Shown here: positions 4,876-6,918 of the stretch, one piece after another
Layout of the letters: every line of letters starts with the position of its first letter
How positions within the stretch are numbered: the stretch's first letter is position 1
Source: Solirubrobacterales bacterium
GTDB lineage: Bacteria; Actinomycetota; Thermoleophilia; Solirubrobacterales; Solirubrobacteraceae
Length of the DNA stretch: 6,918 bases
Assembly: GCA_025964065.1 (NCBI GenBank)
Contig: JAOPZO010000104.1
Coordinates: 1-6,918, forward strand
Direction: 5' to 3'
The notes under the pieces: model-generated
The model's database searches: none
What the model was told of the DNA's origin: nothing
What the model saw: the letters and a program-made list of their open reading frames with translations, nothing else
Made by a program: the position numbers and the translations under genes

Positions 4876-5965
4876 GCCCGGGGCGACGACCCGCATCGGC
4901 GACGGCGCGGTCGCCTTCGCCCGCATGTCGGGATCGAGCATCGCCGGCCCCGACGCCGCCGCCTGGGTCACCGACTTCCTCAACGCGGCGTACTACCGCC
5001 GCACGACCGAGGGGCGCGATGTCGACGACCTCCGGCTCGCGTTCGCCGTCCTCACGACGTACTGGGCGCGAGAGGCGGTCGGGCGCCGGCTGCACCTCGT
5101 CGACCTCCCGGCCTTCCACCGCGCGTTCGGTGCCGCCCGCTTCCGCGGCGACGGCGGCGCCCGGGGCACGCTGGACCGCGCCGCGCTCCTCGCGGGCGCC
5201 TCGACGCTCCTCGGGCCCTGGTTCCCCGAGGCGTACGCGGACCGCGCCCGGCGGGGCTGGGGCATCGTCTTCAAGACGCCGGAGGAGCGGGCCGCGCACG
5301 ACCCGGGTCGCCGCCTCGCGCTCGCCCGTCTCGGCGCGCCGACCCCCGGGCAGGCGCCGCGCGAGGAGCAGACGTGGCACACCTACCCGCCCGTGCGGGT
5401 GCCCTCCTCGGCCGCCGTCGTCGACCAGCTCACCCGCCCCGAGACGTGGCCCGACCACGCGAGCGAGCTCGGCCGCTTCACGCCGCTGCGGCCCGGCGGG
5501 CTCCTCGGCCAGACCTTCGAGATCGAGGTGGCGGCCGGCGCCGACGCGGGGCGCCCCGTCTTCACCCGCGGCTACGTGACGATCACGGCGCTGGTGACCC
5601 AGGACGACCCGGCCGCCCTCGCGGCGTGGCTCGACGAGGTCCAGGACGGGCTCGCGCGCTACGGCGAGGACGAGCCGCCCGCGCTCCCCTACGGCGCCGA
5701 CCTGCTCGTCGGCTTCGACCTCACGACGCACGAGGGCCACTTCATGGGCCGCGGCCACAACCGGCTGCTGCTCTTCGAGCACGACGGCGAGGCGTTCGTC
5801 CGGGCCGTCGGCACGTGGGACCCGATGCCGTGGCACCTGGAGCAGGCCTACCGGGTCGCGGGCCGGGACGCGCAGCGCGCGTTCTGGGGGCAGGGCGGCC
5901 GGCCCGAGCAGAGCATGCTCCACCAGCTGGCACGCAACGTCGAAGGGATCGCGGTCGAGCACTGA
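4868..5965 (+). CDS. Unrecognised 365-aa soluble protein in a sensor-kinase gene cluster
   Basis: The ATG at 4868 overlaps the preceding gene by 8 nt (ATGCCTGA), typical of coupling; a GTG at 4859 is an alternative adding three residues. There is no signal peptide or membrane helix. Two parts can be seen. Residues ~20-160 are helical and aromatic-rich (AAWVTDFLNAAYYRRT, LRLAFAVLTTYW, ARRGWGIVFKTPEE). Then, after WHTYPPVRVP (170-179), the C-terminal half looks alpha/beta, with GGLLGQTFEIEVAAGAD, a GFDLTTHEGHFMGRGHN block (282-298, His 288, 291 and 297) and GTWDPMPWH (315-323). The strand-rich pattern and the conserved-looking Trp/His/Gly could fit a START/SRPBCC-like ligand-binding fold, but this is a weak guess. 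The spaced His residues could bind metal. I do not recognise the family. It lies 26 nt before the GAF gene and is probably co-transcribed with it. Confidence 0.82.
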   Translation: MPEPGATTRIGDGAVAFARMSGSSIAGPDAAAWVTDFLNAAYYRRTTEGRDVDDLRLAFAVLTTYWAREAVGRRLHLVDLPAFHRAFGAARFRGDGGARGTLDRAALLAGASTLLGPWFPEAYADRARRGWGIVFKTPEERAAHDPGRRLALARLGAPTPGQAPREEQTWHTYPPVRVPSSAAVVDQLTRPETWPDHASELGRFTPLRPGGLLGQTFEIEVAAGADAGRPVFTRGYVTITALVTQDDPAALAAWLDEVQDGLARYGEDEPPALPYGADLLVGFDLTTHEGHFMGRGHNRLLLFEHDGEAFVRAVGTWDPMPWHLEQAYRVAGRDAQRAFWGQGGRPEQSMLHQLARNVEGIAVEH

Positions 5966-5975
5966 GGGCGCCCGC

Positions 5976-5990
5976 CGGGCAGACTGCCCG
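5976..5990 (+). other. Tight hairpin immediately before the GAF protein start codon
   Basis: CGGGCA-GAC-TGCCCG is a perfect 6-bp stem with a 3-nt loop that ends 1 nt before the GTG at 5992. It fills most of the 26-nt gap between stop and start, where a Shine-Dalgarno would be expected and is absent. It may limit translation of the sensor, partly terminate transcription after the 365-aa gene, or be a chance structure in GC-rich DNA. Confidence 0.35.
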
Positions 5991-5991
5991 T

Positions 5992-6918
5992 GTGCCCTCA
6001 GACGCCGCGGCGATCCTGGAGCCCGAGCGGCTGCGCCGCCTCATCGAGGTGGGCCGCGGCCTGCTCGGCGAGCTCCGGGTCGAGGCCGTGCTCGAGCGGG
6101 TGCTCCAGACCGCGCGCGAGCTCACCGGCGCGCAGTACGCCGCGGTCGGCGTCCTCGACGAGGACCGCCAGCAGCTCTCCCGCTTCATCACCGCCGGGAT
6201 CGACGAGGACGCGCGGCGGACCATCGGCAGCCTCCCGCATGGTCGCGGCGTCCTCGGCGTGCTCATCAAGGAGCCGCACCCGCTGCGCCTCCACGACGTC
6301 GCCGCGCACCCCCGCTCCTACGGCTTTCCGGCCGGGCACCCGCCCATGGCGACCTTCCTCGGCGTTCCCGTCCGGGTGCGGGGCCGGGCCTGGGGCAACC
6401 TGTACCTCACCGAGAAGGCGGGGGGCGGGGACTTCGACGAGGCCGACGAGGCGTCCGTCGTCGTGCTCGCCGACTGGGCCGCGCTCGCGATCGAGAACGC
6501 CCGCCTGTACGAGGCGCTCGACGCGCGCAACGGCGAGCTCGAGCGCGCGGTGCGCGGCTTCGAGGCGACCGCGACGATCGCCGAGGCGGTGGGCGGCGAG
6601 GCCGACGTCGACCGCGTCCTGGAGCTCGTGGTCAAGCGTGCGCGGGCGCTCATCGAGGCGCGGAGCGTCCTGGTCCTGCTCGTGGAGGGGGAGGAGCTGC
6701 TCGTGGCCGCCGCGGCGGGGCAGGTGGGGCCGGCGGCCGAGCGGGTGCCGCTCGCGGGGACCCGCATGGCCGAGGTGCTCCAGGAGCGGCTCCCCGTCCG
6801 GGTCGCCGACGTGGCGGGGGACGCGCGGCTCGACGCGGGCGCCCTCGGCGTGGCGGACGCCGCCGCGGCGCTCCTGGTGCCGCTGACCTACCGCGGCCGC
6901 GCGCTCGGGGTGCTCTGT
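5992..6918 (+). CDS. Tandem-GAF sensor, probably DevS/DosT-like histidine kinase (3' end cut off)
   Basis: The frame is open from GTG 5992 to the window end, 309 residues without a stop. GAF-A (about 24-172) closely follows the DevS/DosT pattern: LGELRVEAVLERVLQTAREL, SLPHGRGVLGVLI, PLRLHDVAAHP, GHPPMATFLGVPVRVRG and GNLYLTEK. H116 (in GHPPM) and Y138 (in NLYL) are 22 residues apart, as are the DevS haem-ligating His149 and distal Tyr171. A short helical linker (173-190) leads to GAF-B (about 191 on), with the usual start FEATATIAEAVGGEADVDRVLELVV. No kinase motif is in view; HisKA_3 and HATPase domains would be expected beyond 6918, but a phosphatase or diguanylate cyclase output cannot be excluded. 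Expected partner: the regulator at 3810-4454. The start lacks a Shine-Dalgarno and follows a hairpin, so expression may depend on coupling to the upstream gene. Confidence 0.85.
   Translation, partial: MPSDAAAILEPERLRRLIEVGRGLLGELRVEAVLERVLQTARELTGAQYAAVGVLDEDRQQLSRFITAGIDEDARRTIGSLPHGRGVLGVLIKEPHPLRLHDVAAHPRSYGFPAGHPPMATFLGVPVRVRGRAWGNLYLTEKAGGGDFDEADEASVVVLADWAALAIENARLYEALDARNGELERAVRGFEATATIAEAVGGEADVDRVLELVVKRARALIEARSVLVLLVEGEELLVAAAAGQVGPAAERVPLAGTRMAEVLQERLPVRVADVAGDARLDAGALGVADAAAALLVPLTYRGRALGVLC

Noticed and set aside
4640..5962. Minus-strand frame of 440 codons opposite the 365-aa gene
   Set aside because: It is the antisense mirror of a frame whose plus-strand product has aromatic, His and Gly motifs and an 8-nt coupled overlap. 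The minus product is Arg/Gly/Ala-rich without recognisable structure.

Overview
The window is about 70 to 75% G+C by eye, with third codon positions almost all G or C, GTG starts alongside ATG, and some genes without a Shine-Dalgarno. This fits a high-GC actinobacterium. Several small proteins resemble families I associate with Solirubrobacterales/Thermoleophilia, but that placement is from memory and is only moderately secure.

Layout. (1) Left edge, minus strand: the first 60 codons of a gene running off the window, possibly an alpha/beta hydrolase, preceded by a promoter-like element inside an inverted repeat, and then an unrecognised 81-aa protein. (2) 620-2650, plus strand: four closely packed genes. 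They encode a small one-TM basic protein, a degenerate metallo-beta-lactamase-like protein, an 88-aa helical protein overlapping it by one base, and a secreted lipoprotein zinc metallopeptidase of the YpfJ/Zn_peptidase family. (3) 2651-2820: a convergent gap with a long imperfect hairpin, probably a bidirectional terminator. (4) Minus strand, 2821-4454: an acyl-CoA/acyl-lipid delta-9-type fatty acid desaturase with all three histidine boxes and, upstream of it, a NarL/DevR-type response regulator. The 89-nt gap between them is unusually AT-rich. (5) Divergent from the regulator, plus strand, 4552-6918: a two-TM small membrane protein, a 365-aa protein of unknown function overlapping it by 8 nt, and the N-terminal 309 residues of a tandem-GAF protein, probably a DevS/DosT-like sensor histidine kinase whose kinase part lies past the window edge.

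The likely functional unit is a split two-component system: a divergently transcribed regulator and GAF sensor, with an unknown membrane protein and an unknown soluble protein between them. Its first GAF domain keeps a His and a Tyr at the spacing of the DevS haem ligand and distal tyrosine. The 97-bp divergent promoter region holds a perfect 13-bp palindrome and two -10-like hexamers placed for leaderless transcripts. A link between this system and the neighbouring desaturase (membrane lipid response to oxygen or redox state) is possible but is only inference. I see no mobile element, CRISPR array, tRNA or rRNA, and nothing that is clearly a wholly new system.
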